Part shown: one piece after another, positions 13,917 through 14,742 of the stretch | Layout: each line of letters starts with the position of its first letter | Position numbering within the stretch: the stretch's first letter is position 1 | Assembly: GCA_021803885.1 (NCBI GenBank) | Contig: JAJZKY010000026.1 | Coordinates: 1-14,742, forward strand | DNA length: 14,742 nucleotides | DNA from: Planctomycetota bacterium | GTDB lineage: Bacteria > Planctomycetota > Phycisphaerae > WQYP01 > JAJZKY01 | Direction: 5' to 3' | Made by a program: the position numbers and the translations under genes | Notes under the pieces: generated by a model | Seen by the model: only the letters and a program-made list of their open reading frames with translations | Database searches by the model: none | What the model was told of the DNA's origin: nothing

Positions 13917-14742
13917 TCATCCGCGATGAACGGCATAGTACAAATCGAGAATACCCCGGGCTGTGTCGGCCCACGAATACGACGCCGCAATGCGGGCACC
14001 CAACACACTTCGGGCTTGTTGAAGAGCGCCGCGACTTACCAAACTCTCGATCGCAGCCGTCCAGGCGCCTGAATCCCCTGCCGGAACCGCCAGTGCGGCC
14101 CCTTGAGCCACCTCTTCACCTGCGGTTCCCGTGGCCAGAATGACCGGCACACCCAAAGAGAGAGCTTCTAGCACGGGAAGGCCGAACCCTTCATAGTGGG
14201 ACGGGTAAAGGAAGACGGCCGCGTTCTGCATGAGCGCTCGCACCCGGCTGTCAGATTCGAAGCCGCGAAGGTGGATGCCGGAGACCGCCCCGAAGCGCGC
14301 TTGCCAGCGTCTTAAGGCGTGCGGTTCCGCACCCACCAGAACCAGGTCCCACGGCATCTGGCGGCCCGCCCACAGCCGTAGCAGGAGCTCGGAGTTCTTG
14401 CGCGGATCAAGAGCTCCGAACGCCATGGCATAAGTGCCCGGCGACAGATTCAACTCCCGCAGTATGGACTCGTCGGCCGGGTCCGTCCGGACGGCGAAGC
14501 CTAACGCGATCACGTGAATCTTGTCCTCAGGCACGCGCAGGGTGCGATGGATATCTTCGGCCGCGTGTTGGGAGACGGTGTGAATAGCTCGGGCACGACG
14601 GGCGTTGAGCGCCATGGCATTCATTCGATAAAGGCGGCTCAGACGATGGCGTGAAGAAAGCTCCCCGTCAAAGTCCTTGCCTCGATGCCACTCGATGACG
14701 TCATGCATGCTGACCACCATGGGCACGCTTGGCCGCAGGGGT
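13917..14742 (-). CDS. GT4 family glycosyltransferase, 5' end outside the window
   Basis: The visible part, about 275 codons, covers most of a GT-B fold glycosyltransferase. The N-terminal side shows VSMHDVIEWHRG, then RARAIHTVSQHAAEDI, typical of GT4 acceptor domains. The donor domain has AFGALDPRKN (102-111, counted from the GTG at 14726), LVLVGAE, and the EX7E motif EGFGLPVLEA (179-188). The frame remains open through the window edge (codons for P-L-R-P-S precede the GTG), so the true start lies beyond 14742. Its pattern resembles mannosyl- or rhamnosyltransferases that act on surface polysaccharides more than SqdX-type sulfoquinovosyltransferases, though family alone does not fix the sugar. 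It is encoded upstream of the export operon on the same strand, separated by 118 bases. Confidence 0.9.
   Translation of the reverse strand, partial: PLRPSVPMVVSMHDVIEWHRGKDFDGELSSRHRLSRLYRMNAMALNARRARAIHTVSQHAAEDIHRTLRVPEDKIHVIALGFAVRTDPADESILRELNLSPGTYAMAFGALDPRKNSELLLRLWAGRQMPWDLVLVGAEPHALRRWQARFGAVSGIHLRGFESDSRVRALMQNAAVFLYPSHYEGFGLPVLEALSLGVPVILATGTAGEEVAQGAALAVPAGDSGAWTAAIESLVSRGALQQARSVLGARIAASYSWADTARGILDLYYAVHRG

Noticed and set aside
13917..14742. GT4 gene as the missing SqdX sulfoquinovosyltransferase
   Set aside because: The visible acceptor-side motifs resemble polysaccharide mannosyl/rhamnosyltransferases, and I could not see SqdX-specific features. The N-terminus is outside the window, so it is not fully excluded.

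Overview
The window is part of a surface-glycan biosynthesis and export locus from a moderately GC-rich bacterium. It has strong AGGAGG-type ribosome binding sites and frequent GTG/TTG starts. Two hints fit an acidophilic Gram-positive such as the Sulfobacillus/Alicyclobacillus group: a glycoside hydrolase family 18 remnant carrying a peptidoglycan-binding-like module, and a UDP-sulfoquinovose synthase. The taxonomic guess is weak. Actinobacteria or Chloroflexota would also fit the DUF2079, YfhO and DUF2304 content.

Layout: positions 1-385 hold no gene I can recognise. Positions 386-1063 (minus) are the C-terminal part of a GH18 hydrolase that has lost its catalytic half. Its broken end abuts the start of the plus-strand genes. 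The plus-strand block (1068-5275) is: UDP-sulfoquinovose synthase (SQD1/SqdB type), a flippase-like polytopic membrane protein (LPG_synthase_TM family), a DUF2304-GT2 fusion resembling polyprenyl-phosphate sugar transferases, and an extended-SDR nucleotide-sugar epimerase/dehydratase. The minus-strand block (14742 down to 5290, read right to left) is: a GT4 glycosyltransferase cut by the window edge, a DUF2079 membrane protein, an ABC-2 permease (Wzm type), its ATPase (Wzt type, without a carbohydrate-binding tail), a 968-residue methyltransferase/coiled-coil/GT2/GT2 fusion, and a YfhO-family membrane protein. The two blocks converge with 14 bases between their stop codons.

How the genes may work together (inference): the minus-strand block looks like an ABC-transporter-dependent polysaccharide pathway, in which the GTs build a chain in the cytoplasm and Wzm/Wzt export it. 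The plus-strand block looks like a way to make UDP-sulfoquinovose, load a sugar on a lipid carrier and move it across the membrane. The multi-pass YfhO and DUF2079 proteins are candidates for outside-facing transferases that would use such a lipid-linked sugar. If correct, this would be a sulfonated surface glycan rather than the usual SQDG membrane lipid. No SqdX/SQD2-like lipid sulfoquinovosyltransferase is recognisable here, though one could lie outside the window.
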